A DNA stretch of 64,000 bases, taken from the NCBI GenBank assembly GCA_041394945.1, contig JAWKHH010000004.1, forward strand, positions 1,364,001 to 1,428,000, written 5' to 3'. Position 1 is the first letter of the stretch, and each line of letters opens with the position of its first letter. Below the pieces are notes generated by a model, which searched no databases, was not told where the DNA came from, and was given only the letters and a program-made list of their open reading frames with translations. Source of the DNA: Bryobacteraceae bacterium (GTDB taxonomy: Bacteria > Acidobacteriota > Terriglobia > Bryobacterales > Bryobacteraceae). This document shows, in pieces, positions 42,601 through 50,116 of the stretch. A program made the position numbers and the translations under genes.

Positions 42601-43385
42601 TATCGCTTGGCCTTGGCGGCCTGCCGCTTCAAGGAGTTCGCCTGGCGGCCGACTTCTTCGAGAATGTCGAACACGCGTGAGAGGTTCTGCTTGGCGCTCT
42701 CGAGCTTCGCTTCCGCCAGTCGGCGCTTGGTTTTGAACTTGCTGATGCCGGCCGCTTCTTCGATCACGGCTCGCCGGTCGTGCGGCTTGGAGCTGAGCAG
42801 TTGGCCGATGCGGCCCTGTTCGATGATGGCGTAGCTCTCCGGTCCAAGGCCGGTCCCCATGAACAAATCCTGGATGTCACGGAGGCGGGCGAGGCGCCCG
42901 TCGATAAGGTACTCGCTGTTACCGTCCCGGTAGAGGCGGCGCGTGATCGTCACATCATGCGACGCATGATGTGAGGCGCCGTTCTTGTTGACGCCATTCG
43001 CCTTTTTTGCATGGCCGTCTCCGTTGTGAGTGACCTCGCCATTCTGCTCGGCGGCGGATTTTTCGCTCTCGGCCGCCTGCGCGGCCCTTTCGGCGAGTTG
43101 GCCGAACATCATGCCGTCCGGATCGTGGAGGGTCATGGTGACCTGCGCCATGCTCAGCGGCTTGCGGTCTCGCGTGCCGGCGAAGATCACGTCCTCCATG
43201 CGCGAGCCGCGGAGGCTCTTGGCGGACTGTTCGCCGAGCACCCAACTAATGGCGTCGCTCAGGTTGGACTTGCCGCAACCGTTCGGGCCGACCACGGCGG
43301 CGATGCCCGTGCCGGCGAACTTCATTTCGGTACGGTCGCAAAACGACTTGAATCCTTGGATCTCTACACGCTTGAGGTGCAACAC
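39624..43385 (-). CDS. smc: Chromosome segregation ATPase SMC
   Basis: 1253 residues. N-terminal ATPase half with VVGPNGCGKSNLSDAISWVL, a long coiled coil, the hinge (about 530-650, LADFVEVDTAHEKAAEEFLH and FLIHPEPGDPF), the returning coiled coil, and the C-terminal half with signature LLSGGEKALTALSLL and Walker B FCILDEVDAPLDE. SMC dimers with ScpA/ScpB organise and separate chromosomes. An unusual Lys/Asn/Gly/His-rich insert (about 110-140, HAKKANGVNKNGASHHASHD) interrupts the N-terminal ATPase domain before the strand VTITRRLYRDG. It contains a DNA palindrome (42951-42973). Upstream gap 43386-43544 holds no gene. Confidence 0.97.
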   Translation of the reverse strand: MLHLKRVEIQGFKSFCDRTEMKFAGTGIAAVVGPNGCGKSNLSDAISWVLGEQSAKSLRGSRMEDVIFAGTRDRKPLSMAQVTMTLHDPDGMMFGQLAERAAQAAESEKSAAEQNGEVTHNGDGHAKKANGVNKNGASHHASHDVTITRRLYRDGNSEYLIDGRLARLRDIQDLFMGTGLGPESYAIIEQGRIGQLLSSKPHDRRAVIEEAAGISKFKTKRRLAEAKLESAKQNLSRVFDILEEVGRQANSLKRQAAKAKRYQELHDDLVIQLRLMLAGKHRLLERETTKIALELNKANGEYQEIAAQVAEKEQQQHQLLERGYAVEAELTSTREKLAQLRVENERTRGRVESQGREIASIESRLTQGETDGQSLELRQAQLTEEIQTHATRLAELEEQAAAARERLEEKSRERDELQAGLRERQQTIESGRQAALRILGEVSSLKNQLAQMEGHFQSIERDRGRLQREEQMAAADLERLEATKGEISGKLASRQTELESLADRRRRVEEELQTQKAGAAETRRVLDAARNETSRLKARRDSLEEILSHRAYTTESVKRLFTAFEQGQAHDLRPLGVLADFVEVDTAHEKAAEEFLHDELEYVLVKSWEQAEVGIDLMRTDLDGRVSFLIHPEPGDPFAAPPPNEPAIGPETGIVSRLSDVLRLTNGLTQAPAALLPRLARCFLAADRPAAQRLARQYPDFYFLLPDGVCYHGHAVSGGRKTGSGPLALKRELRELNTQWTARQGELDEATARLEELETGIASLSQELEHVRSRQQGEEREVLALDHEVRRLAEEFSRAQSRISVSRLELDRLAKEGERAEARRAESLRLVEEKESAHVAQEESLAEARHLLEEIQHQVAGLGEEHSVLRVQMAEVEERRRAEKNAQLRLESQISDLTRRRAEIASMIENLGAARARLLADNVTLDEAAARLTEEIGKVETQVAELARQEHESRERLAAVEEEVKAGRAEAQAVQERRSQIELSLVERRAERRYLDETCQKELKIPLEELASAETGEMDEIALLEAEEKYQTLKTKIENLGPVNADALQEYEEAQQRYDFLNTQRQDLLDSIRDTEKAIQEIDAESRRRFADAFAVVNKNFSETFTKLFGGGMAEMRLTDENNLNESGIDIVASPPGKRLQNVLLLSGGEKALTALSLLMAIFRYTPSPFCILDEVDAPLDEPNIQRLMGLLKDMSEQTQFVIITHAKRTMEAAQALYGVTMQEPGVSRLVSVKFNAQPVPGGTQPQVLAARA
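42951..42973. repeat. 23-base palindrome inside smc
   Basis: CACATCATGCG (42951-42961), one A, CGCATGATGTG (42963-42973): perfect 11-base arms. It lies in the codons of the His/Ser part of the SMC insert. The density of unbroken symmetry is far above that of the surrounding coding DNA, so it is either a protein-binding site or a trace of a small insertion event. Confidence 0.6.
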
Positions 43386-43544
43386 GGGGCGAAGATGCCT
43401 CCCGGAAGAGTCAATTTAAGCCGGGGCTACCGGCTTCGGGGGAGTGATCCCATAGTACCCCGAGCTTGAGCCAAAGTAAAGCAGGTTCACCACATCAGAC
43501 TGTGCCGGTTGAAGAAATACTACAACCGATAGTGCATCGATTCC

Positions 43545-44993
43545 CTAGTCGACCCCAAGGTACGGATTGTACGTATAGTCGGTGGAGGGTTGCTCGCCGG
43601 GGGGAAACTGGACATCGCGGCCCACGGCGTAGGCCGGATCGAGTCCCCACTGGCCCGTGTTGAGGACGTTTTTCTTGCGCGTGTTGTTGTCGTGCCAGCC
43701 CCAGAAGGGCTTGGCTTTGTTCGAGGACTGCTTCCGGCCGAGGAACGTGCTGCCGATGCGCTGGCCTCGCCCGGCCGGGCGGCCACCGAACGGCTGATAG
43801 ACGTAGTACTCGTCGAAAGTGCGTTCACCCCACTGCCCCTCGACGGCCTTTGACCACCACTGATCCTTGATCGAGAGCAGCTCGTAGCCGACCAGCCGGT
43901 CGTTGGCGTGGCGCGGGCGCTCAGCCACTCCTTTATATATGAACGTTATGCCCGTGCTTTTGGTGAATTTATCATCGCGGACAGAATACGCGGCGTGGGA
44001 GCTCGCCGTGCCATAGATGCCGTGGCCGCCGGACTCGATGAAGACGATCGGGTGGTGCCCGTCGTGGAACTCGATGGCGCCGTCCACGTTGTGGACACCG
44101 CCGCGAATCCGGCCATCGGCGACGAACGAATAGACGTTGTTGTGGGCAAGTGTCTCCATCACCTCGAGCTTGCCGAACTCGGAGCCGTCCTTGCGCACGG
44201 TGAGGATCAGGCCCTCGTTGTCGTTTTCGTGGCACGAGCCCGCGACGCATTTGTCGGAGTAGTCCCGGGGGTGGAAAACGTTGTAGATCAGAAACCAGTG
44301 GGTCGGGGTCTCCATGGCGGCGTAGTGGACGTAGGCCTGGGAAGAGCCCTTGTCGAGATCGTCCCAGTTATCGTCGCCGTTCCAGTCGCCGTCGAAATCG
44401 AAACGGGCGGGCATATCGGATTTCGGTTGCCACCAAGTCTCCTGGGCGAGCATGGGCGCCCAGAACTCGGCGATCATTCGATAAGGATCGTTGCTGGCGG
44501 GCTCCGGACCAAAGTTGGTTTGTTCGGCGGGGCGGAGCGACGGGGCGTCATTGGCGACTTCGATGGTGATACGGCCGGTCTGGCTGTCGACCTTGGCTTC
44601 AACCTCGTACTTGCCCGGCGTTTCGGGCGCGGTATAGACGAAGGCGTCCTGGAGCACGTAGTCCTTGGTGAGCGCACCAAAGATGGAGCCGAACCGGGAG
44701 GAGGATTCCTGGTAGAAGGACTCCTGCTCGGAGCCTTGATACTTGAACGGCTTGGAGACCCAGCCCCCATTGGCGGCAACGACGGTCATCGTCGCGTTGC
44801 CGCGCTGGAGACGAACCTTCTCCGTAGCTCCGCCGTCTTTGGTAATAGTGCCGTAGGCACGGACCTGGAGCGTGATCGATTCGAACGGGCGCACGCGAAG
44901 GCTTGGGTCGGCGTAGATGCGAACTTCGGAGACAGGCAACTGGGCGAAGGCGAGTCCCGACGAAAGGGCGAGGGCGACAAACTGGAATCGCAT
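43545..44993 (-). CDS. Secreted Vps62-like protein of unknown function
   Basis: 482 residues from the ATG at 44993, which gives a good signal peptide (MRFQFVALALSSGLAFA). The first ~170 residues look like Ig-like or bacterial beta-sandwich domains (VRIYADPSLRVRPFESITLQ). The C-terminal ~270 residues recall the Vps62 family: HWFLIYNVFHPRDYSD, CHENDNEGLILTVRKDGS, HHPIVFIESGGHGIYG, and DEYYVYQPFGG. A calcium-loop-like stretch (FDFDGDWNGDDNWDDLD) may bind Ca2+. It is probably periplasmic or secreted. Family recall is uncertain. The 158-base gap toward smc contains a short hairpin but no gene. Confidence 0.82.
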   Translation of the reverse strand: MRFQFVALALSSGLAFAQLPVSEVRIYADPSLRVRPFESITLQVRAYGTITKDGGATEKVRLQRGNATMTVVAANGGWVSKPFKYQGSEQESFYQESSSRFGSIFGALTKDYVLQDAFVYTAPETPGKYEVEAKVDSQTGRITIEVANDAPSLRPAEQTNFGPEPASNDPYRMIAEFWAPMLAQETWWQPKSDMPARFDFDGDWNGDDNWDDLDKGSSQAYVHYAAMETPTHWFLIYNVFHPRDYSDKCVAGSCHENDNEGLILTVRKDGSEFGKLEVMETLAHNNVYSFVADGRIRGGVHNVDGAIEFHDGHHPIVFIESGGHGIYGTASSHAAYSVRDDKFTKSTGITFIYKGVAERPRHANDRLVGYELLSIKDQWWSKAVEGQWGERTFDEYYVYQPFGGRPAGRGQRIGSTFLGRKQSSNKAKPFWGWHDNNTRKKNVLNTGQWGLDPAYAVGRDVQFPPGEQPSTDYTYNPYLGVD

Positions 44994-45115
44994 ACCTCTG
45001 ATTGTGGAAAAAACGAGGCCGCGCCGCAAGGCGATCACCGGCCGTTGACGCTGTTTCACGTGGAAGGTTGTGCCCACGGCGCTGGGCGCCGCAAGATTTC
45101 GGGGCGCGGTTCCAG

Positions 45116-45144
45116 TGGACAACCAAGTTAGCGATTGCTATACT
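45116..45144 (+). promoter_or_regulatory. Promoter of the TetR-RND efflux operon
   Basis: -35 TGGACA (45116-45121), exactly 17 bases, -10 TATACT (45139-45144). Each hexamer differs from the sigma-70 consensus at one position. Transcription would start near 45151, about 20 bases before the ATG at 45171. The -10 lies within the operator palindrome. Confidence 0.75.
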
Positions 45145-45164
45145 AGCAGTCACTAGGCTAGTAT
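45140..45164. promoter_or_regulatory. Palindromic operator, probably bound by the adjacent TetR regulator
   Basis: ATACTAGC (45140-45147), nine bases, GCTAGTAT (45157-45164) are perfect inverted arms spanning 25 bases, a normal size for a TetR-family dimer site. The left arm overlaps the -10 box, so binding would block RNA polymerase and repress the regulator and the pump together. That the neighbouring TetR protein is the ligand is inferred. Confidence 0.75.
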
Positions 45165-45170
45165 CCACTA

Positions 45171-45791
45171 ATGGTAGCATCTCCCACCCGACATCGTCTC
45201 CCAGCCGCGCAGCGTCGCGCGGCCATCGTCGACGCCGCCATGGACCTTTTTTCGAAGAACGGCTTCCGGGGCACAACCACCAAGCAACTCGCCGCCGCGT
45301 GCGGCATCAGTGAGCCTGTGCTTTATCAGCATTTCGAAACCAAGCAGGCGCTCTACGACGCGATTATCGAAGGCAACTGCGACGGCGAAGCCGATCAGTT
45401 GATCCGGCAGATGGAGGAGATGGCGGCTGGCGACGACAGCCGGATGTTCTTCGGTGCACTGGCCAGCGGCTTCCTGGACTTTTACCTGGACGACCCTAGA
45501 TTCGCCCGGCTTCTGATGTTCTCCAATCTCGAGGGTCACGAACTCGCGGAACGCTTCTACGAGAAGCGCGTAGCGATTTTCTACGGTTGGGTGACCCGGC
45601 ATCTGGAGCGGCAGATGGCGGCGGGACGGATGAAGAAAGTAAACCCGCTGGTGGCGGCGCGGGCGTTTGCCGGAATGATCGCCCATCAGGGCATGATCTA
45701 CGCCATTTACTGTCCGGGCGAGTTGCCCGTACCTCGCAATGAAGTGGTGGAAACTGTAGTCGATCTTTTCTTAGGTGGAATACAAGCATGA
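45171..45791 (+). CDS. TetR-family transcriptional regulator of the RND operon
   Basis: 206 residues. The N-terminal helix-turn-helix is typical (RRAAIVDAAMDLFSKNGFRG, then TKQLAAACGISEPVLYQHF, with KQALYDAII). The ligand-binding C-terminal domain is diverse, as usual. It starts just downstream of a sigma-70-like promoter overlapped by a palindrome, so autorepression and drug- or substrate-induced release are likely. The stop overlaps the adaptor gene by ATGA, making the regulator the first gene of its own target operon. Confidence 0.93.
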   Translation: MVASPTRHRLPAAQRRAAIVDAAMDLFSKNGFRGTTTKQLAAACGISEPVLYQHFETKQALYDAIIEGNCDGEADQLIRQMEEMAAGDDSRMFFGALASGFLDFYLDDPRFARLLMFSNLEGHELAERFYEKRVAIFYGWVTRHLERQMAAGRMKKVNPLVAARAFAGMIAHQGMIYAIYCPGELPVPRNEVVETVVDLFLGGIQA

Positions 45792-46990
45792 GCAGGATCG
45801 GAAATTCGATCGGGATTGCAACGGTTGTTTTCCTGGCGGGGTGTTCCGGCGATACGCCGGCCCCGGCGGCCAAGAGCGAGGCGGCATCGAAGCCGGCCCC
45901 GGTGGCGGTGCAGACCGCCGTGGCCGCCCAGAAGCCGGTGAGCCGCGCCGTGCACGTCATCGGGACGCTGTACCCGGATGAGGCGGTGACGATGTCGGCC
46001 GAGGTGGCCGGGCGGGTGGCTACCATCCATACCGATTTCGGCCAGCACGTCGCCAAAGGCGCGGTGATCGCCGAACTGGACAAGACGGAGTTCCAGCTTC
46101 AACTCGAGCGGAGCAAAGCGTCACTGGCGCAGGCGTTGGCGCGCCTGGGGCTCTCGCCGGACCAGGAGAACTCGATGCCCGATTCGACGCCGGCGATTCG
46201 GCAGGCACGCTCGCAGTATCAGGACGCGCAATCGAAGTACGAGAGCGGCAGGAAACTGGTGGAGACGGGCGACATCGCGCGGGAGCGGTTCACCGAACTC
46301 GAGCATGCGCTGAACAGCCGGAAGGCTGCGGTTGAGTCCGCCGAGTACGAACTGCGGACCCAGTTGGCCACGGTGCAGGCGTTGAAGGCGGAGAGGGACC
46401 TGGCGGCGAAGCGGCTCCGCGATTCGACCGTGCGGGCGCCCTTCGACGGCGAAGTGACCGAACGTCTGGTGTCTCCCGGCCAGTACATCAAGGACAACAC
46501 ACCGATCCTGAAGCTGGTGAAGAGCTGGCCGTTGCGTTTGCGGCTGCTCGTACCGGAGACGGCGGCGGGAGCCGTGCGGCCCGGCGCACGGATCGATTTT
46601 ACGGCCGAGGCGGTTCCCGGCCGGACTTTCACCGCGACGGTGACGCGCGTAGACCCGGCGCTCAACGAGCAATCGCGGTCGTTGACGGCGGAAGCGCGCA
46701 TCTCCGGCGGCGAGGGAGCGCTGAAACCGGGGATGTTCGTCGAAGCGGACCTGGTAATCGCGCACGGCGAACTGGTGACCGTGATTCCGAACGCAGCGGT
46801 GTACACCATTGCCGGGTTGAGCAAGGCTTTCGTCATTCGCGACGGAAAGGCAAACGAAATCCGGTTCCAGCCGGGCCAGGAAGTAGAAGGCTGGACCGAA
46901 GTCTCCGGCGGAACGATCGCGGAGGGCGCGGCGGTAGCGGTCAGCAATTTGCCGTTGCTTTCCGATGGCGCCGCTGTGAGCGCGAGGTAA
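45788..46990 (+). CDS. RND efflux periplasmic adaptor (HlyD/AcrA family), lipoprotein
   Basis: 400 residues. Signal peptide with lipobox FLAGC. Lipoyl/barrel-sandwich halves (MSAEVAGRVATIHTDFGQHV and VRAPFDGEVTERLVSPGQYI) flank a long alpha-hairpin (about 95-200), followed by a beta-barrel domain (LRLRLLVPETAAGAVRPGAR). The adaptor joins the inner-membrane RND pump to the outer-membrane channel, both encoded next. Seven bases separate it from the pump gene. Confidence 0.94.
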   Translation: MSRIGNSIGIATVVFLAGCSGDTPAPAAKSEAASKPAPVAVQTAVAAQKPVSRAVHVIGTLYPDEAVTMSAEVAGRVATIHTDFGQHVAKGAVIAELDKTEFQLQLERSKASLAQALARLGLSPDQENSMPDSTPAIRQARSQYQDAQSKYESGRKLVETGDIARERFTELEHALNSRKAAVESAEYELRTQLATVQALKAERDLAAKRLRDSTVRAPFDGEVTERLVSPGQYIKDNTPILKLVKSWPLRLRLLVPETAAGAVRPGARIDFTAEAVPGRTFTATVTRVDPALNEQSRSLTAEARISGGEGALKPGMFVEADLVIAHGELVTVIPNAAVYTIAGLSKAFVIRDGKANEIRFQPGQEVEGWTEVSGGTIAEGAAVAVSNLPLLSDGAAVSAR

Positions 46991-46997
46991 CAAAGTC

Positions 46998-49900
46998 ATG
47001 CAGAAACTGGCGCGAATCTGCGTCGAGCGCCCGGTGTTCGCCACGATGCTGGTTCTCTTCCTCGTGGTGCTCGGGCTCGACTCCTATCGAAAACTGGGCG
47101 TGGACTTCTTCCCGAAGGTGGAGTTCCCGATCGTCACGATCACGACGACGCTGCGCGGAGCGGCGCCGGAGGAAGTGGAATCGCAGGTCACCAAGCGGAT
47201 CGAAGAGGCCGTGAACACGGTGAGCGGCATCGACGATTTGAGTTCGGTGTCGGCGGAGGGCACGTCGCTGGTGACGGTGCAGTTCGTGCTCGAGAAGGAC
47301 CCGGATGTGGCCGCGCAGGAGATCCGGGACAAGGTGGCGCGCATCGTGGGCCAGTTGCCCGACGACGCCGATCCGCCGGTGGTGGACAAGCTGGCCACGG
47401 ACGCGTCGCCGATCCTGAACATCGTCGTATCGAGCCAGCGCGATCTGCGGGAGACGACGAAGCTGGTGGACGATCGCATCAAGAAGAACCTCGAATCGTT
47501 GCCCGGCGTCGGACAAGTTCGGTTTCTGGGAGAGCGCATCCGGCAGATCCAGGTGATGCTCGATCCGGACCGGACGTTCGCCTACGGCTTGAACGTGGAT
47601 CAGATTCGGGCCGCGCTGGCGGCGCAAAACGTGGAAGTGCCGGGCGGCCGCGTGCTGCAGGGGTCCGTGGAGACATCGGTTAGAACCCTTGGGCGCGTGG
47701 AAAAGCCGTCGGACTTCGGCAAGGTGATCGTTGGCACGCGAAACGCGTCGCCGATCCGGGTGAACGACATCGCCGAAGTAGTGGACGGCTATGAGGAGCC
47801 GCGATCGCTGGCGCGCTTGGACGGAGCCCCGGCCGTGGTGCTCGAGATCCGGAAGCAGGCGGGAACGAACACGCTTTCGGTGATCCAGGCGGTGAAGGAC
47901 CGTGTCGAGGAACTGCGTCCGCTCGTTCCGGCGGACTTTCAGATTGCTTACACGCGCGACCAATCCTACTTCATTGAGGAGGCGTTTCACGCCGTGGAGG
48001 AGCACCTCGTGCTCGGCGGGTTCCTCGCCGGGCTCGTTGTGCTCCTGTTCATGCGGAGCTGGCGTTCGACGTTGATCGCGGCGGTAGCCATTCCAACGTC
48101 GATCATCGCCACCTACACGCTCATGAACATGATGGGCTTCACCCTGGACCAGATCACGATGCTGGCGCTGGTTCTGATGGTCGGCATCGTCATTGACGAC
48201 GCGATCGTGGTGCTTGAAAACGTGTTCCGGTTCATGGAAGAGAAAGGCCTCGGGCCGGTGGAGGCAGCGATCGAGGGCACTCGGGACATCGGCCTGGCGG
48301 TGATGGCGACGACGCTCAGCCTGATTATCATCTTCCTGCCGGTGGCGTTCATGGAAGGCATCGTCGGGAAGTTCATGTCGAGCTTCGGATTCACGGCGGC
48401 GTTCGCCGTGGGGGTGAGTCTGCTTGTGAGCTTCACACTCACACCGATGTTGTGCTCCCGATTCCTGAGGGTGGGCGGCGGCCACGACACGAAGGATACG
48501 TGGTTGTACAAGGCATTCGCCGTACCGTACCGGGCGATGCTGACATGGTCCATGCGCCATCGCTGGGTGGTGGTGCTGGGATGCGTCGCGGTGATGTTGT
48601 CGACCGGGCCGCTATTCATGGGGATCGGCAAGTCGTTTCTGCCCACCGACGACCAGAGCGAGTTCGAGGTGACGGTGAAGATGCCGCCGGGCACCTCGAT
48701 CGAAGGGACCGAGAAGGTGATGGCGCAGGTGGAAGCCGAGCTGAAGCAGATGGCCGGCGTGCGGAACCTGCTGACGACGATCGGAGCCGATATCCGGCGG
48801 CAGGTGGACCGCGGCTCGGTGATCGTCGAGCTCGTGCAGCCGCATGAGCGCAAGCAGAGCCAGGACGACCTGATGACGGAATCGCGCGACCGGCTGGCGA
48901 AGATCCGGAACGCCACGATCGGCGTGCAGTTGCCTTCGCTGATCCAGGGCGCCGACAACCGCGAGTTGATGTTCTTCATCCAGGGGCCAGACCTGGAGCA
49001 GCTCGACAAGTACGCGCGGGCGTTCAAGGAGAAGCTGGCGACCGTGCCGGGGCTGGTCGACTTCGACACCAACTACGAACCGGGCAAGCCCGAGTACCGC
49101 GTGGTGATCAACCGCGACAAGGCGGCGGATCTGAACGTGAGCGTCGCCTCGGTGGCGACGGCCGTCCGAACACTAGTGGCGGGCGACCAACAAGCGACAA
49201 CGTATCGCGAGGGCGACGACCGGTACGACGTGCAGTTGCGGGTGAAAGAGAGCGCACGCAGTTCGCCGCGGGTGCTCGAACGGTTGTACGTGCCTTCGAC
49301 AACGCTGGGGAACGTTCCACTGGGAAACATCGCGACGCTGCAGCCGTCGACCGGTCCGGCGCAGATTTCGCGCTACAACCGGCAGCGGCAGGTGTTGATG
49401 ATGGCCAACATCGCGCCGGGACAATCCCTCTCGAACGTGCTGCAGGTGCTCGACGACACGGTCCGAGAATTGAAGATGCCGCTTGAGTATCGCACCGGAA
49501 CCATCGGACGCACGAAAGAGTTCGGCCGGGCGGCCAAGGCGTACCTGTTCGCGTTTCTGCTTTCCATCGCGCTGATGTACATGATTCTGGCGGCGCAGTT
49601 TGAAAGCTTCGTCGATCCGATCACCATCCTGCTGAGCCTGCCGCTTTCGGTGCCGTTCGCGCTGATTTCGCTGAATCTCGCGAGGGAGAACTTCTCGATC
49701 ATCTACAGCTCGGTGGGCGTGCTCGTATTGTTCGGCATCGTGAAGAAGAACGCGATTCTGCAGATCGATCACGTAAAGAGCCTGCGCGCCGCCGGCGAGA
49801 CGCGGCTGAACGCGATCCTGCACGGCTGCGAAGACCGCCTCCGGCCGATCCTGATGACAACCGCCGCGCTGGTGGCCGGCATGATCCCATTGGCGCTCGG

Positions 49901-50099
49901 CGGCGGAGCTGGATCGGGGAGCCGGCGCACGGTGGCCATCATGGTGATCGGGGGGCAGTCCCTGTGTTTGCTGTTGACGCTGCTGGTGACGCCCGTGGCG
50001 TATTCGCTGTTTGACGACTTCGTACACTCGCCAGTATGGTCGCGGATCGGGCGTTGGATGCCCGGCGCGCGGCGCCCGGTGGAGGCGTCCGGAGACTAG
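46998..50099 (+). CDS. RND multidrug efflux transporter (AcrB/HAE1-like)
   Basis: 1033 residues, the normal length, with about 12 transmembrane segments. Markers: VERPVFATMLVLFLVVLG at the start, KLGVDFFPKVEFP, and GIVIDDAIVVLENVFRFME with the paired aspartates of the proton relay in TM4; the C-terminal half repeats the pattern (PLALGGGAGSGSRRTVAIMV). It exports drugs or metabolites by proton antiport across both membranes with its adaptor and TolC-like partner. Substrates cannot be read. Gene order TetR-adaptor-pump-channel is complete. Confidence 0.95.
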   Translation: MQKLARICVERPVFATMLVLFLVVLGLDSYRKLGVDFFPKVEFPIVTITTTLRGAAPEEVESQVTKRIEEAVNTVSGIDDLSSVSAEGTSLVTVQFVLEKDPDVAAQEIRDKVARIVGQLPDDADPPVVDKLATDASPILNIVVSSQRDLRETTKLVDDRIKKNLESLPGVGQVRFLGERIRQIQVMLDPDRTFAYGLNVDQIRAALAAQNVEVPGGRVLQGSVETSVRTLGRVEKPSDFGKVIVGTRNASPIRVNDIAEVVDGYEEPRSLARLDGAPAVVLEIRKQAGTNTLSVIQAVKDRVEELRPLVPADFQIAYTRDQSYFIEEAFHAVEEHLVLGGFLAGLVVLLFMRSWRSTLIAAVAIPTSIIATYTLMNMMGFTLDQITMLALVLMVGIVIDDAIVVLENVFRFMEEKGLGPVEAAIEGTRDIGLAVMATTLSLIIIFLPVAFMEGIVGKFMSSFGFTAAFAVGVSLLVSFTLTPMLCSRFLRVGGGHDTKDTWLYKAFAVPYRAMLTWSMRHRWVVVLGCVAVMLSTGPLFMGIGKSFLPTDDQSEFEVTVKMPPGTSIEGTEKVMAQVEAELKQMAGVRNLLTTIGADIRRQVDRGSVIVELVQPHERKQSQDDLMTESRDRLAKIRNATIGVQLPSLIQGADNRELMFFIQGPDLEQLDKYARAFKEKLATVPGLVDFDTNYEPGKPEYRVVINRDKAADLNVSVASVATAVRTLVAGDQQATTYREGDDRYDVQLRVKESARSSPRVLERLYVPSTTLGNVPLGNIATLQPSTGPAQISRYNRQRQVLMMANIAPGQSLSNVLQVLDDTVRELKMPLEYRTGTIGRTKEFGRAAKAYLFAFLLSIALMYMILAAQFESFVDPITILLSLPLSVPFALISLNLARENFSIIYSSVGVLVLFGIVKKNAILQIDHVKSLRAAGETRLNAILHGCEDRLRPILMTTAALVAGMIPLALGGGAGSGSRRTVAIMVIGGQSLCLLLTLLVTPVAYSLFDDFVHSPVWSRIGRWMPGARRPVEASGD

Positions 50100-50116
50100 G
50101 CGTCCGGAGTATATCC

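Noticed and set aside
43418..43436. Short hairpin AAGCCGG/CCGGCTT downstream of the Vps62-like gene
   Set aside because: A 7-bp stem without a U-tract on either strand is weak evidence for a terminator.
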